64,000 nt of DNA from Candidatus Fukatsuia endosymbiont of Tuberolachnus salignus (GCF_964030845.1 NZ_OZ034983.1:248001-312000), one strand, 5' to 3'. Numbered from the stretch's first letter, positions 52,848-63,723 are shown. A program made the numbers and translations. The notes: generated by a model not told the origin, from the sequence alone.

Positions 52848-54384
52848 TCACTTTTACCCACAATTTTTGTTATTAAGAATAATGAACAATCTCACATTTT
52901 CTTGCAGGATCTCATACCCTCGCCAAAGCGACATGATTCCCGGTAAACCCTCGGCACGTCGGTTAAGAAATCCTCCCAATTGACCCAGCCATGTTATTGC
53001 CTGAAGCACTGTGGGGGGATGCTCGGGAAGGCGGCTTGTTGTCTGTATTCTGCAATACAGCGTTTGCCATTCTATCTTTGACAACACATCGGTGCAGGTA
53101 GCCTCAGGACACAACGCTGCCATTTTGGTCATATGCATCAGTTTGAAGGCGATAATGCTTTTGAGGGTGATCATTTTCGTTAATTGGGTTGCCGTATTTA
53201 AACGACATTGTTCAACACAACATCCTGATTTCAGTGTGTTGAATAATTCTTCTATCTTCCATCTCAGTCTATACCCATTCACTTTCTCTTCTGCTTCAAA
53301 GGCGTCAGTGGCCGTCAAATTGGTCAATAATACCCATTCGACAGGCGCTACTCCTTCTGGAGGAGGCTGTTCTTTAACACTGATGGCAGATACGTGAACC
53401 TTTTCATGGATATGCCGTGAAGCGTCTTTATTGGTAGGCCCATAAACTAGATTATTTCTAATGGGGAGCCAGCCTGAAATGGAGCGAATATCCACATAAG
53501 CCGTTCTTGCTACCCTTTGCTGATTTTTGGGCAGGGTGAGTGCTATGGTTTTTAAAATCGGCGTCTTTGACAAGGCGGTTTGCACCGTTGTTTTTTTCCC
53601 CTTTTCATCGATAAATTTTCTGTCTTTCCGGTTGCGGATAATAAAAAATGTTTTTAGTGAGCTTGCAACCCGAAAAAGTTCGAAAATATCCGCTTCTCTG
53701 TCTCCCAGCGTGATTAAGCAGGTATCTTTGGGTATCAGCGCCGCTGTCTCGTAGAGGGTCTCTATCCACTTAATACTTTCTTTCTCTTTCATTGTCGATT
53801 GATAAAGCCGCCGCTGTTTTTCCTGAGGCGTTTCCTCTCGGGAAACACGTGACCAGCATTTAAGCGAGGATAACCCAAGCGGCAAGACCTCCTGAGTTAC
53901 CATCAAACTTGCATGAAGCATCAACCCCATTTTATGTTTGTGATAGGCTTTAGATATACTTCCCAACCCCTCTGTCTTTTTATGTGAGTCAACGTTCAAC
54001 TCTGATGTGTCCTGAAGAGAAAAAACCAGTGAATGCCCCTCCAGACGTTTTTGTGTTTGCACACAATGTGTACGGAATAGCGCGCTCTCGCTCACTCTCT
54101 CATTGCTAAAAAATCGATAAGCTCCTTTGGCCTGTGACCAGGAGCCATGACAGCTTGGGTAAATTGAACCTGACGCTTTTGATGATAATAAGCCCGCTGT
54201 TTCAAAAAAACGCTCTTTAAGGCGTTTATCTCCGAAATCAATTTGATGAAATTCTTCCCGGATCCACTCATTCCCATTACCCGTTACTGTTTTCATGTGC
54301 CTGTTTCCTGATTTAACTATTGACTCTACCAATAATCCAATTTCACCTGAATCATTTTTCATTCAACGTTGTGGGTAAAAGTGA
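52848..54384 (-). mobile_element. IS4-family (IS50-like) insertion sequence, intact
   Basis: 1,537 bp with perfect 16-bp inverted ends, TCACTTTTACCCACAA at 52848 and its complement at 54369-54384. It is flanked by an 11-base target duplication with one mismatch (GGATTGAGAGC at 52837-52847, GGATTGAGATC at 54385-54395), the length expected for IS4-family elements. It sits in the last catalytic motif of an IS630 transposase. Confidence 0.95.
52854..54296 (-). CDS. IS4-family transposase, apparently intact
   Basis: The 480-residue protein resembles the Tn5/IS50 transposase (476). It starts MKTVTGNGNEWIREEFHQ, has WSQAKGAYRFFSNE, the first Asp in SLQDTSELN, the second in TLGDREADIFEL, and the YREK signature YRLRWKIEELFNTLK with the catalytic Glu. 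ATG 54296 is preceded by AGGAAACAGG; the frame is open to 54362. Nothing suggests inactivation, so this may be an active mobile element. Confidence 0.93.
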   Translation of the reverse strand: MKTVTGNGNEWIREEFHQIDFGDKRLKERFFETAGLLSSKASGSIYPSCHGSWSQAKGAYRFFSNERVSESALFRTHCVQTQKRLEGHSLVFSLQDTSELNVDSHKKTEGLGSISKAYHKHKMGLMLHASLMVTQEVLPLGLSSLKCWSRVSREETPQEKQRRLYQSTMKEKESIKWIETLYETAALIPKDTCLITLGDREADIFELFRVASSLKTFFIIRNRKDRKFIDEKGKKTTVQTALSKTPILKTIALTLPKNQQRVARTAYVDIRSISGWLPIRNNLVYGPTNKDASRHIHEKVHVSAISVKEQPPPEGVAPVEWVLLTNLTATDAFEAEEKVNGYRLRWKIEELFNTLKSGCCVEQCRLNTATQLTKMITLKSIIAFKLMHMTKMAALCPEATCTDVLSKIEWQTLYCRIQTTSRLPEHPPTVLQAITWLGQLGGFLNRRAEGLPGIMSLWRGYEILQENVRLFIILNNKNCG

Positions 54385-54636
54385 GGATTGAGATCAGGTG
54401 AGTAGGGAGTGAGATATTCAATCCGATGCCCGGCTTTACTGATAGCCTGCTGAATGTCGAGACGTTTGTGGAAACTGGCGTTATCCATCACGATGACACA
54501 ATGAGGAGGAAGAGTAGGCAAAAGGCGCTGGGTAACCCAGGCGTAAAAAACATCACTGTTAATGGAACAAAAAAATAAGCCGACCGCCATCAGGACGGTT
54601 CCCAGTAACGCGCCAATGACATTTGTTCGGCCCTTA

Positions 54637-54736
54637 TAGCAGGGGCCGTATAAGTTGATTATGAAAATCAGCAATAACATATTGATATTAATTAATATTT
54701 ATTAACAAAAGTGATCACGTTACATGGTGCCTGCTA
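54637..54736. mobile_element. MITE of 100 bp inserted in IS630 copy 2
   Basis: Comparison with copy 1 gives the exact insertion: CCCTTA-GGCTGCCC there becomes CCCTTA, the element, then TA-GCCTGCCC. Ends are TAGCAGGGGCC and GGTGCCTGCTA with TA flanks at 54635-54636 and 54737-54738. It is related to the element at 26177-26275 in opposite orientation. Confidence 0.93.
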
Positions 54737-55284
54737 TAGCCTGCCCATCCTGGGTACCCCAACAGCGTTGACCTCGTGCAGCATAACCGTGGGTTCGTGG
54801 CCTATCGTGTGCGAAACCGCTTTCATCCAGATAAACGACCGGTTTTCCCTGCTTTTTATAGCAGGCTATCGTGTCCTGGAAGGCACGCCGTGTCTCTTCG
54901 TCTGCCTTGGGATGACGCAGGTTTTTTTTTATAGGTGACACCCAGGTTTTTCAGTGCCTGCCAAATGGCTTTCTGGCACACCTGAAAGCGCGCCGCCCGT
55001 TCCCGTTGGTAAGCATCGGGATAAAGTGCAACATCTTCAGCTAACGCCACTTTATCAAGCTTACGCCGACGGGGGGAAGAAGGTTTAACCTCGATACGAC
55101 TGAGCCAGCGAGTAACGGAAGCTGAACCAATGTGGAAGCGTTTAGCGGTCTCTCTGATACTCAAGTTTTCTTTCTCTCGAATACTCAGAACTTTACGGCG
55201 AAAATCGACAGAGTGGCTCATCGCTAACTCCCTGTTAAATAATTTAGCTATACATTGTAATCAAAATTAATACGTTACGCTATA

Positions 55285-55698
55285 CATTGTTAACAAAGTA
55301 ATTTGAGGACATTTTGAGGACATTAAGATAAACGATAGCGAAGCAAGGAAAGAAGGTGACATCAAGCTTGTCAACGCATTGTAATGGTTCAATGAAACAG
55401 GACACCTTCTCAAGTCACATTGTGATACTGCCCGATGTTCAATTCTGTACCTCCATACCCGAAAAAGACGGTCAGGCGGGATTTTTTTGATTTGCAGGAA
55501 TGATTATTGTAGAGTGGGGCGACTCTTGTTTATAGGGCTGTAATGGGGACTATAAAATAGTTTTTGATAAAAAATATTAAAATAAATCAAGTAAATGAGC
55601 GGTAGGTTAAAAGTCAGTCGCAGCAAAATGTTCATGATGGCAAACGGCGGGTAGAGCAACAGAAAACAGGCATGAAGTACGCGAATTAATTTTTTTAA
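55285..55698. other. Non-coding gap between IS630 copy 2 and repeat R2
   Basis: No gene is supported. It contains a short direct repeat (GAGGACATTTTGAGGACATT at about 55303-55323). A 68-codon minus-strand frame (55710-55504) is hydrophobic but has no recognisable features and no good start signal. recO, normally upstream of pdxJ, is absent. Confidence 0.45.
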
Positions 55699-55862
55699 AG
55701 CCTGTTCCAAATCTTTTTCGCTGTGCTCAGACGACAGACGAGGGAAAAATGGGCGAAAAGGCGCAGTTTACTCTTTGTATAGAACAAAAGGGAGTAAATG
55801 AGCATTTTGAGTACGTTTTTGACGAAATATCAAACGAGACAAGAGATTTCGAACAGGTTCTT
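55699..55862. repeat. Dispersed palindromic repeat R2, copy e
   Basis: About 164 bp with ends AGCCTGTTCCAAATCTTT and AGATTTCGAACAGGTTCTTA. It stops only 11 bases before the pdxJ start, adjoining its Shine-Dalgarno (GAGGGG), so it now forms the pdxJ leader. Confidence 0.88.
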
Positions 55863-55873
55863 AGAGGGGCATT

Positions 55874-56617
55874 ATGGCTGATCTGCTATTGGGTGTTAAT
55901 ATCGATCATATCGCGACATTACGAAATGCACGTGGGACTTGCTATCCTGATCCTGTCCATGCCGCTTTTATTGCTGAACAGGCCGGAGCAGATGGTATTA
56001 CCGTGCATTTACGTGAAGACCGTCGCCATATTACTGATCGTGATGTGCGTCTTTTGCGTGAAACCATCCAGACACGGATGAATTTAGAAATGGCAGTAAC
56101 CGATGAGATGGTTGCCATCGCGAGAGAATTGAAACCGCATTTTTGTTGCCTCGTTCCGGAAAAGCGTGAGGAAGTGACTACTGAAGGTGGACTGGATGTT
56201 ACTGGTCAATTGGATAAAATTGCCCCAGCGGTTGACATCTTGTCTGCGGCTGGGATCTTGGTTTCATTGTTTATCGATGCCGATGAGCAACAGATTGACG
56301 CTGCCAGTGTTGTTGGCGCACCCTATATTGAGATCCACACGGGTGTTTACGCCAATGCGTCCAATGACCTTGATCGTCAGAAAGAATTAGGGCGTATCGC
56401 CAGCGCAGTAGTTTACGCTGCCAGTAAAGGGTTAAAGGTTAATGCGGGTCATGGCATTACTTACCATAATGTCAAATCTATTGCTGTGTTAGATGATATT
56501 CACGAGCTAAATATTGGTCATGCTATTATAGGCGAGGCAGCGATGATGGGTTTAGCGTCTGCGGTGAGCAAGATGAAAGAATTAATGAAGGAAGCGCGTG
56601 CTCAATGGCGATCTTAG
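55874..56617 (+). CDS. pdxJ: Pyridoxine 5'-phosphate synthase
   Basis: PdxJ closes the pyridoxine ring from 1-deoxyxylulose-5-phosphate and 3-amino-1-phosphohydroxyacetone, the key step of vitamin B6 synthesis. The 247-residue TIM-barrel protein has [40 protein letters not shown], and [16 protein letters not shown] precedes ATG 55874. It overlaps acpS by 13 bases. Confidence 0.97.
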   Translation: MADLLLGVNIDHIATLRNARGTCYPDPVHAAFIAEQAGADGITVHLREDRRHITDRDVRLLRETIQTRMNLEMAVTDEMVAIARELKPHFCCLVPEKREEVTTEGGLDVTGQLDKIAPAVDILSAAGILVSLFIDADEQQIDAASVVGAPYIEIHTGVYANASNDLDRQKELGRIASAVVYAASKGLKVNAGHGITYHNVKSIAVLDDIHELNIGHAIIGEAAMMGLASAVSKMKELMKEARAQWRS

Positions 56618-56991
56618 GTTTAGGTGTTGACATTGTCGCCATAGCGCGTATTAAAATCATCGTCACGCGTTCTGACAATAAACTCGCACAACGTATCCTT
56701 CATCCCTCGGAATTACAGCGTTATTTGCAACATCAACAGGCGGTTCGTTTTCTGGCAAAACGTTTTGCCGTCAAAGAAGCGGCGGTGAAGGCTTTGGGGA
56801 CGGGGATGCGCAATGGTCTGAGGTTTAATCAATTTGAAGTGTTCAACGACAAACTGGGTAAACCGGTTTTGCGACTGCATCAACGAGCTGCAGAATTGGC
56901 GGCAGAGCTTGGTATGACATCGTTGCATGTTTCGTTGTCGGATGAGCAACACTATGCCTGTGCTACCGTTATTATTGAAGGATGTGTTTAA
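56605..56991 (+). CDS. acpS: Holo-[acyl-carrier-protein] synthase
   Basis: AcpS transfers phosphopantetheine from CoA to acyl carrier protein. The 128-residue protein has the metal-binding Asp in [12 protein letters not shown] and the second motif [16 protein letters not shown]. Its start lies inside pdxJ; the pdxJ-acpS pair is conserved in Enterobacterales. Confidence 0.97.
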   Translation: MAILGLGVDIVAIARIKIIVTRSDNKLAQRILHPSELQRYLQHQQAVRFLAKRFAVKEAAVKALGTGMRNGLRFNQFEVFNDKLGKPVLRLHQRAAELAAELGMTSLHVSLSDEQHYACATVIIEGCV

Positions 56992-57537
<546 letters not shown>

Positions 57538-57547
57538 TCAATAAATA

Positions 57548-59824
57548 TTAATGAACCGCTCCTACTGTTTTTCGTTTTTGCGCCGCGTGAAACTGATAGG
57601 CAAGTTGCTTTTTATTTTTCTCCAAGCCAACGATGACTGATCCACCGTAAAGCAGCGAGCCGAACAACAACTCGTTAGCTAGCGGTTTTTTCAGATTTTC
57701 CTGAATGGCTCTTTCCATTGGTCGTGCCCCCATCGCTTTGTCATAGCCCCTTTCTGTCAGCCAGTGACGTGCTTCATCACTGATTTCAAGCGACACGCCT
57801 TTTGCGTCGAGCTGAACTTGTAATTCGACAATAAATTTGTCAACGATTTGTTGTACCACCATCGGTGACAAATGATTGAACCAAATAATGTTATCGAGAC
57901 GGTTACGAAACTCCGGTGTAAATATTTTTTTGACTTCTTCCATCGCATCGCTGCTGTTGTCTTGTTGCCTGAAACCGATAGAGGTACGTTCTGTTTCCCG
58001 TACACCGGCGTTGGTGGTCATGATCAGGATGATATTACGGAAATCGGCCTTGCGACCATTGTTATCCGTCAAGATGCCATTATCCATTACCTGAAGTAGG
58101 AGATTAAAAAGATCAGGATGCGCCTTTTCGATTTCATCCAGCAGCAAGACTGCGTGTGGATGTTTCATTACCGCATCGGTCAGTAATCCTCCTTGATCAT
58201 AGCCGACATAACCTGGTGGTGCGCCAATCAATCGGCTAACAGTATGACGTTCCATGTACTCCGACATATCAAAGCGCAGTAATTCAATATCCAACGCTTT
58301 CGCCAATTGCACGGTGACTTCGGTTTTCCCTACGCCGGTTGGGCCTGCAAATAAGAAGGAACCCACCGGTTTTTTTTCATGACCTAACCCAGCACGGCTC
58401 ATTTTGATAGCTTCGGTCAATGTTGCAACCGCTTTATCTTGACCAAATACCAACATATTTAAACGATCATATAAATGTTGTAACACATCTTTATCACGCT
58501 CTGAGATGGTTTTCTCTGGTATCCGCGCTATACGAGCGACCACAGCTTCAATATCAGCAACATTGACGGTTTTTTTGCGTTTGTTCGTTGGCATTAATCG
58601 GGTACGGGCACCAGCCTCATCAAGTACATCAATAGCTTTGTCCGGTAAATGACGATCATTAATATATTTGACTGACAGCGTTACCGCCGAATGAATGGCT
58701 TTAGCGCTATAACGGACATTATGATATGCCTCATATTTCGATTTCAATCCATTAAGGATCTGTATCGTTTCTTCTGTTGTGGGTTCAGCGATATCAATTT
58801 TCTGGAAGCGACGGGCTAGAGCGCGGTCTTTCTCAAAAATATTACTGAATTCCTGATAAGTGGTCGAACCCATAACTCGGATCCTACCACTGGAAAGCAG
58901 CGGTTTTATCAAATTAGCGGCATCGATCTGCCCACCTGATGCCGCTCCAGCACCGATAATCGTATGAATTTCGTCGATAAATAAAATGCTGTCTTTATCT
59001 TGCTCCAACTGTTTCAATAAAGTTTTAAAACGTTTCTCAAAATCGCCGCGGTATTTGGTTCCAGCCAATAATGAACCGATATCCAGAGAATAAAGTTTGC
59101 ACTTTTCTATTACATCGGGCACTTCTTTTTGCTCGATACGCCAGGCCAATCCTTCAGCAATAGCTGTTTTCCCGACACCCGATTCACCGACGAACAAGGG
59201 GTTGTTTTTTCGCCGACGGCACAACACCTGAATGGCACGTTCTAATTCATTATCTCTACCAATCAGAGGATCAATACCACCGACATTCGCCAGTTGGTTA
59301 AGATTGGTAGTGAAATGTTCTATCACCTCTTCCGCTCCCGTCTGTTCTTCGCTCGACGAATTTTCCACATTGGGTAGGGGATCGGGTTCATTTTTCCGCG
59401 ATCCGTGGGAAATAAAATTAACAACATCTAAACGACTGACATCATGTTTACGCAGCAGATAAGCTGCCTGGGATTCCTGTTCGCTAAAGATAGCAACCAA
59501 TACGTTGGCACCGGATACTTCACTACTGCCGGATGATTGCACGTGGAATACCGCACGCTGTAAAACACGTTGAAAACTGAGTGTTGGCTGAGTATCACGC
59601 TTTTTGTCATTTTTAGATAATGTCGGTGTCGTTTGTTCAATAAAAGTTTCCAGTTCTTGCCGTAATGCAACCAGATTAACTGTACATTCCTCTAGTGCTC
59701 TTCTTGCAGCCGGATTGTTCAGTAACGCTAGCAATAGGTGCTCCACGGTCATAAACTCATGTCTATGCTGCCGCGCTTTGGCGAAAGCCATATTGAGACT
59801 GAGTTCAAGTTCTTGATTGAGCAT
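57548..59824 (-). CDS. clpA: ClpAP protease ATPase subunit ClpA
   Basis: ClpA unfolds substrates and feeds them to ClpP, taking N-degron substrates from ClpS. The 758-residue protein equals the E. coli length: N-terminal repeat domain (1-145), first AAA+ module with GESGVGKTA, second with GPTGVGKTE, and [11 protein letters not shown]. Start at ATG 59824 (MLNQELELS), not the GTG at 59830. The clpS gene is 27 bases upstream. Confidence 0.97.
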   Translation of the reverse strand: MLNQELELSLNMAFAKARQHRHEFMTVEHLLLALLNNPAARRALEECTVNLVALRQELETFIEQTTPTLSKNDKKRDTQPTLSFQRVLQRAVFHVQSSGSSEVSGANVLVAIFSEQESQAAYLLRKHDVSRLDVVNFISHGSRKNEPDPLPNVENSSSEEQTGAEEVIEHFTTNLNQLANVGGIDPLIGRDNELERAIQVLCRRRKNNPLFVGESGVGKTAIAEGLAWRIEQKEVPDVIEKCKLYSLDIGSLLAGTKYRGDFEKRFKTLLKQLEQDKDSILFIDEIHTIIGAGAASGGQIDAANLIKPLLSSGRIRVMGSTTYQEFSNIFEKDRALARRFQKIDIAEPTTEETIQILNGLKSKYEAYHNVRYSAKAIHSAVTLSVKYINDRHLPDKAIDVLDEAGARTRLMPTNKRKKTVNVADIEAVVARIARIPEKTISERDKDVLQHLYDRLNMLVFGQDKAVATLTEAIKMSRAGLGHEKKPVGSFLFAGPTGVGKTEVTVQLAKALDIELLRFDMSEYMERHTVSRLIGAPPGYVGYDQGGLLTDAVMKHPHAVLLLDEIEKAHPDLFNLLLQVMDNGILTDNNGRKADFRNIILIMTTNAGVRETERTSIGFRQQDNSSDAMEEVKKIFTPEFRNRLDNIIWFNHLSPMVVQQIVDKFIVELQVQLDAKGVSLEISDEARHWLTERGYDKAMGARPMERAIQENLKKPLANELLFGSLLYGGSVIVGLEKNKKQLAYQFHAAQKRKTVGAVH

Positions 59825-59851
59825 AGGCACCTCCCCAATAAATTGCCTTAA

Positions 59852-60220
59852 TCAGGCTTTTTCCAGCGTACAAAGCAATGGATGTTCGTTCTTCCTGGCG
59901 TATTGATTTACATGTACGACTTTAGTTTCTGCGATTTCTGCGGTGAACACACCACAAATTGCCTTACCCTGATGATGAATACTTAACATCAAATGTGTTG
60001 CTAGTCCGATGTCATGAGAAAAGAATTTTTGCAGCACGTCAATTACAAATTCCATTGGAGTATAATCATCATTGTTAAGTATCACTTTATACATAGAGGG
60101 TGGTCTAAGCTGATCGATTTGCTGCTCATTAACTAAATATTCGACATCCAGTCCCGAATTATCTAGTCCCTCGTTGTTGTTGTATAGGGTTGCCTTGCTT
60201 TGCTCGTTGTCGTGATACAA
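59852..60220 (-). CDS. clpS: ClpA adaptor protein ClpS
   Basis: ClpS binds N-degron proteins and hands them to ClpA. The 122-residue protein has the core [17 protein letters not shown], with the Asp pair that binds the N-terminal residue, and [20 protein letters not shown]. The N-terminal arm is longer than in E. coli (106). No ATG precedes the core; a TTG at 60220 with GGGAG nine bases upstream is the likely start. cspD, which lies between macB and clpS in E. coli, is absent. Confidence 0.94.
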   Translation of the reverse strand: MYHDNEQSKATLYNNNEGLDNSGLDVEYLVNEQQIDQLRPPSMYKVILNNDDYTPMEFVIDVLQKFFSHDIGLATHLMLSIHHQGKAICGVFTAEIAETKVVHVNQYARKNEHPLLCTLEKA

Positions 60221-60226
60221 ATGATT

Positions 60227-62185
60227 TTACTCCCGTGCTAAAGCGTCAATAGGGTTAAGACGCGCCGCATTGCGTGCGGGTAGATAACCAAAAACAACAC
60301 CAATAATAGTAGAGCATAAGAAGGCACTGACCATTGTCATAAGTGGAAAAGCCACTTGCCAGTTTGGTAACAAGGCTGAAACTGTTAAGCCAATGGTAAA
60401 GGACAGTGTCAGCCCCAGAGCGCCGCCGACCAGACACACCAATACTGCTTCAATCAAAAATTGTTGCATCACATCACCCGACCGCGCGCCGACTGCCATA
60501 CGGATGCCAATTTCACGAGTACGTTCTGTCACAGAGACTAGCATGATGTTCATTACCCCTATGCCTCCAACGACCAAAGAAATCACCGCCACCAAGGTGA
60601 GAAAAAGCTGCATTGTCCGCGTGGTTTTTTCAGCAGCTTGTAGATAAGTATCCATATTATAGGTATAGATATCTTTTTTGCCGTGACGCAGTGTTAACAA
60701 CCTGATTAATTTTTGCTCGGTTTCTTTGCTGTTGTACCCTTCTTTTAGGCGTACCGTAATAGAATCAAAATAATATTTGCCTATTAACCGATTCGCCATC
60801 GTGCTATAGGGCAGCCATACCTGCAAAGTCTTGCCATTGCCAAACATCGATGGTTTTTTTTCTACCACCGCGACTACGGTTGCAGGCATATTACCGATCA
60901 AAATAACCTGTCCGATCACTTCTTTCAGATGTGGGAATAAGAGACGTCGCGTGTTGTTATCAATCACCACGACCTGATTTTGCTGGTCTACCTGATCTTG
61001 GCTGAAGGGCACCCCTTGTGCCATCGCCATGTCAAAAACATGAAAATATTGGTTACTGACGCCGAAAACGTTGCCCGCTCTATCAAGATTACCCGCTCGC
61101 AGACGCATACTTCCGGAAATAACCGGCGATATTGCACTAACGTAGGATTGAGCATTGAGTGCGGTTACATCATTATAAACCAGCACGCGCTGATTATTGG
61201 GATCATCATCACTATAATCACGCCCTGGGTAAATATAGATAGTATTGGTGCCTATAGCGCGAATATCCGCCAGAACTTTTTGTTTAGCGGCATCACCAAT
61301 CACCAAAATAGACACCACCGAGGCGATACCAATGATGATCCCTAACATCGTCAGGGCGGTGCGCATTTTACTGGACATCATGGCGCGCCAGGCCATAAGT
61401 AGCGCTTCACGAAACCGCCCGATCACTTGTTGCCACGAAGGGATATTCACTTTGGGGTTTGTTGATATCCTGTTCTTTGGCGACGACCAATAACCGGAAT
61501 CAGCGATAATTCTACCGTCTTTGATTTCAACAATACGTTCAGCTTGAGCCGCAATATTGGGATCATGGGTGACGATAATCACGGTATGGCCTTGCTGTTG
61601 CAGCTGTTTTAGAATAGCCATGACCTCTGCATTGGAATGACTATCCAATGCCCCGGTGGGTTCATCAGCGAGGATCACTTGTCCACCGTTCATCAACGCC
61701 CGAGCGATACTGACGCGCTGTTGCTGTCCCCCTGATAGCTGATTCGGTTGATAATTGATTCTTTCTTCTAGCCCGAGACGTGTCAACAATTCAATGGCGC
61801 GTTCTCGCCTTTTGTTCTTAGCTAGTCCCGCATAAACCGCGGGTATTTCAACATTATGGGTGGCATTGAGATGTGACAATAAATGATAACGCTGAAAGAT
61901 AAAACCAAAATGTTCACGCCGCAACAGGGCTAGCCCATCGTTATCCAGTGTTGCCACATCCTGGCCGGCAACCAGATAGGTGCCTGCTGTCGGTTGATCT
62001 AAACAACCGAGAATATTCATCAGCGTTGATTTACCAGAGCCAGAAGCACCCATGATCGCGACCATCTCGCCGGCATGAATTTCTAACGAAACATCCTGTA
62101 GTACATCGAGACCTTGTTCATCAATACAGGGTTCGCCGGACTGGTAGCGCCGACGAATAGATTTGAGTTCAAGTAAGGCCGTCAT
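60227..62185 (-). CDS. macB: Macrolide export ABC transporter MacB
   Basis: MacB is the ATPase-permease of the MacAB-TolC system, which exports macrolides, toxins and lipopeptides. The 652-residue protein has an N-terminal ATPase (GASGSGKST, LSGGQQQR, VILADEPTG), then one membrane helix, a large periplasmic domain and three C-terminal helices. Full length. Its ATG overlaps the macA stop by one base (TAATG). In a symbiont it may export host peptides or metabolites; that is inference. Confidence 0.96.
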   Translation of the reverse strand: MTALLELKSIRRRYQSGEPCIDEQGLDVLQDVSLEIHAGEMVAIMGASGSGKSTLMNILGCLDQPTAGTYLVAGQDVATLDNDGLALLRREHFGFIFQRYHLLSHLNATHNVEIPAVYAGLAKNKRRERAIELLTRLGLEERINYQPNQLSGGQQQRVSIARALMNGGQVILADEPTGALDSHSNAEVMAILKQLQQQGHTVIIVTHDPNIAAQAERIVEIKDGRIIADSGYWSSPKNRISTNPKVNIPSWQQVIGRFREALLMAWRAMMSSKMRTALTMLGIIIGIASVVSILVIGDAAKQKVLADIRAIGTNTIYIYPGRDYSDDDPNNQRVLVYNDVTALNAQSYVSAISPVISGSMRLRAGNLDRAGNVFGVSNQYFHVFDMAMAQGVPFSQDQVDQQNQVVVIDNNTRRLLFPHLKEVIGQVILIGNMPATVVAVVEKKPSMFGNGKTLQVWLPYSTMANRLIGKYYFDSITVRLKEGYNSKETEQKLIRLLTLRHGKKDIYTYNMDTYLQAAEKTTRTMQLFLTLVAVISLVVGGIGVMNIMLVSVTERTREIGIRMAVGARSGDVMQQFLIEAVLVCLVGGALGLTLSFTIGLTVSALLPNWQVAFPLMTMVSAFLCSTIIGVVFGYLPARNAARLNPIDALARE

Positions 62186-63297
62186 TATTCTTCCTCCTGA
62201 CCACTACGGCTGAGAATAATGTCCTCATTGACTTTTAGCCCTTCGATGATTTGCACATCCACGTCATTACGGATACCGATGCGAACCTTGCGCTTTTCTT
62301 CTTTATTGTTTACTAGTACTGCGACCTGATAGTAATCGTCCCCTAAGGATTCACCCAAAGCAGCTAGAGGTATTACTGTCGCTTGCTTTATATCTATCAA
62401 TTGGATCGAGATTTGTGCAGTCATTTGCAGACGCAATACTGCATTGGGATTACGGACTTCAAAACGGGCTATATAGAAAATCGCGTCGTTGACTTTTTCT
62501 GGTGTCGGCAAAATATCTTTTAAAACACCATTAAAACGTTTGCTCCGATCACCTAACATGGTAAATGAGGCTTTTAAGCCAGGCTTCAAATGGATAACGT
62601 CAGCCTCAGAAACCTGCGCATTAACGAGCATGGTGTTCATATCCGCCAGTGTGAGAATGGTGGGCACTTGTTGCGAGGCGATGACTGTTTGGCCTTCCAA
62701 AGTGGTGATCTGCACGACTTCACCACTCATAGGTGCCGAAATTTTGGTGTAATCAAGATTAAGTTTTGCGGTGTCCAGACTGGTTGTAGTTTTATTAATT
62801 TTTGCTTTGATGGTGGCTACTTTGGCTACGCTTACTGCTAGTTCGGTACTGGCTTTATCTAACTCTTGTTCTGGGGTGGCCTGTGACTGAACCAGCTTAC
62901 GCTGACGATCCAGGGTCATTTTAGCAAGCTGTTGCTCGGCTCGTGACAATAACAACTGAGCATTCAAATCTTGTAGAGTAGCCTCAACCTCTTTGATTTG
63001 GTTTTGCGCTTGTTTGGGATCGATTAGCGCCAATAGCTGGCCTTGTTGCACTTTATCGCCGATTTTTACATATAGATGTTGTAATTGACCGCTAACTTGA
63101 GCGCCAACATCCACCTTACGCACCGCGTCAAGTTTACCGGTTGCTAGCACGTTCTGTTGTAGATCTTTTTGAACGACTTTCAAGGTGTGATATTGAACCG
63201 GCGTCGGTGTCGTAAAATAGCTGATAGCAATAAAACCTGCAATCATCAAAATAATAATTACGAATATGCGTTTCTTGGATCCTTTAAACCTTGTCAA
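62185..63297 (-). CDS. macA: Periplasmic adaptor protein MacA
   Basis: MacA links MacB to TolC and stimulates its ATPase. The 370-residue protein has an N-terminal membrane anchor (about 10-26), lipoyl and β-barrel segments (VDVGAQVSGQLQ, LDYTKISAPMSGEV), and a long coiled-coil hairpin (85-160). No ATG is available at the N-terminus; a TTG at 63297 preceded by AAGGCAG is the likely start. Upstream of macB in one operon. Confidence 0.95.
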   Translation of the reverse strand: MTRFKGSKKRIFVIIILMIAGFIAISYFTTPTPVQYHTLKVVQKDLQQNVLATGKLDAVRKVDVGAQVSGQLQHLYVKIGDKVQQGQLLALIDPKQAQNQIKEVEATLQDLNAQLLLSRAEQQLAKMTLDRQRKLVQSQATPEQELDKASTELAVSVAKVATIKAKINKTTTSLDTAKLNLDYTKISAPMSGEVVQITTLEGQTVIASQQVPTILTLADMNTMLVNAQVSEADVIHLKPGLKASFTMLGDRSKRFNGVLKDILPTPEKVNDAIFYIARFEVRNPNAVLRLQMTAQISIQLIDIKQATVIPLAALGESLGDDYYQVAVLVNNKEEKRKVRIGIRNDVDVQIIEGLKVNEDIILSRSGQEEE

Positions 63298-63566
63298 AGC
63301 TATTTCTGCCTTATTGAGTCAGTGTCATCAAATTGCCCAGCGTTATGCGGACACTGAATTTATAAACATTCAGTAAATCAAAAAATTAACATAAAAACGA
63401 TAATAATTAAACACAAACCGATACCTATAACCTACTCAAACCTGAGTTCGATATAAGGAGTTAAGGTTCAGTTCCATTAACCTTTTGATAAAAAATGAAT
63501 AAATGACTCGTGCTTTGAGATAATCATGTTTGCAAGCAGGCTTAATTACGAAATAGCAAGACACTT
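63298..63566. other. Upstream region of macA
   Basis: About 270 bases without a gene or any of the repeats described here. It probably contains the macAB promoter on the minus strand, but I cannot fix one with confidence. Confidence 0.4.
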
Positions 63567-63723
63567 ATGGACGATATTACCGAACTTTATTGCTTAATGG
63601 ATGATTTTTGCAAAAAATTTGAGCCCCTATTTAAATGCACAACGTTTAACGGATGGCTCGAAGCAGCGTATCCATTCCCCCTCTTTTTTTTGGGCAGAAC
63701 TCACGACTTTTATATGAAGGCAT
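63567..63723 (+). pseudogene. IS982-family transposase remnant
   Basis: The frame starts MDDITELYCLMDDFCKKFEPLF, the N-terminus of IS982 transposases. A one-base shift after codon 25 continues QRLTDGSKQRIHSPSFFWAELTTF, matching the next family segment, before a stop. Beyond this the similarity is lost, although one frame stays open to 63848. Non-functional. Confidence 0.75.

Larger units (their letters stand above)
52749..55221 (-). pseudogene. IS630-family transposase, interrupted twice
   Basis: ORF A 55221-54856 is the helix-turn-helix part; ORF B starts in another frame at an A9 run near 54930. The frame is broken by the MITE, resumes to SPDLNP at 54396, and after the IS4 resumes at PIEHQWAQAKSKRRDLNC and ends at 52749. 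Joining the pieces gives a complete DDE transposase with D, D and E present (YLDESGF, VIMDNASFH, NPIE). It cannot be produced as the DNA stands. Confidence 0.88.
52749..55284 (-). mobile_element. IS630-family element carrying IS4 and a MITE, copy 2
   Basis: The IS630 transposase frame runs from 55221 to a TAA at 52749. It is interrupted by IS4 (52848-54384, with an 11-bp target repeat) and by a MITE (54637-54736). The right boundary is where homology with copy 1 ends (ACGCTATA at 55284). The left terminal repeat was not identified, so the left edge is the stop codon. The whole nested unit, without the MITE, also exists at 1503-3408. Confidence 0.85.

Noticed and set aside
55504..55710. 68-codon hydrophobic minus-strand ORF
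   Set aside because: No Shine-Dalgarno, no family, overlaps repeat R2; likely chance in AT-rich DNA.
55749..55863. Short plus-strand frame (MGEKAQFTLCIEQKG...) also seen in the repeat at 21196
   Set aside because: It lies inside repeat R2; the copy at 52352 has an early stop in the same frame, so the frame is not conserved as a gene.
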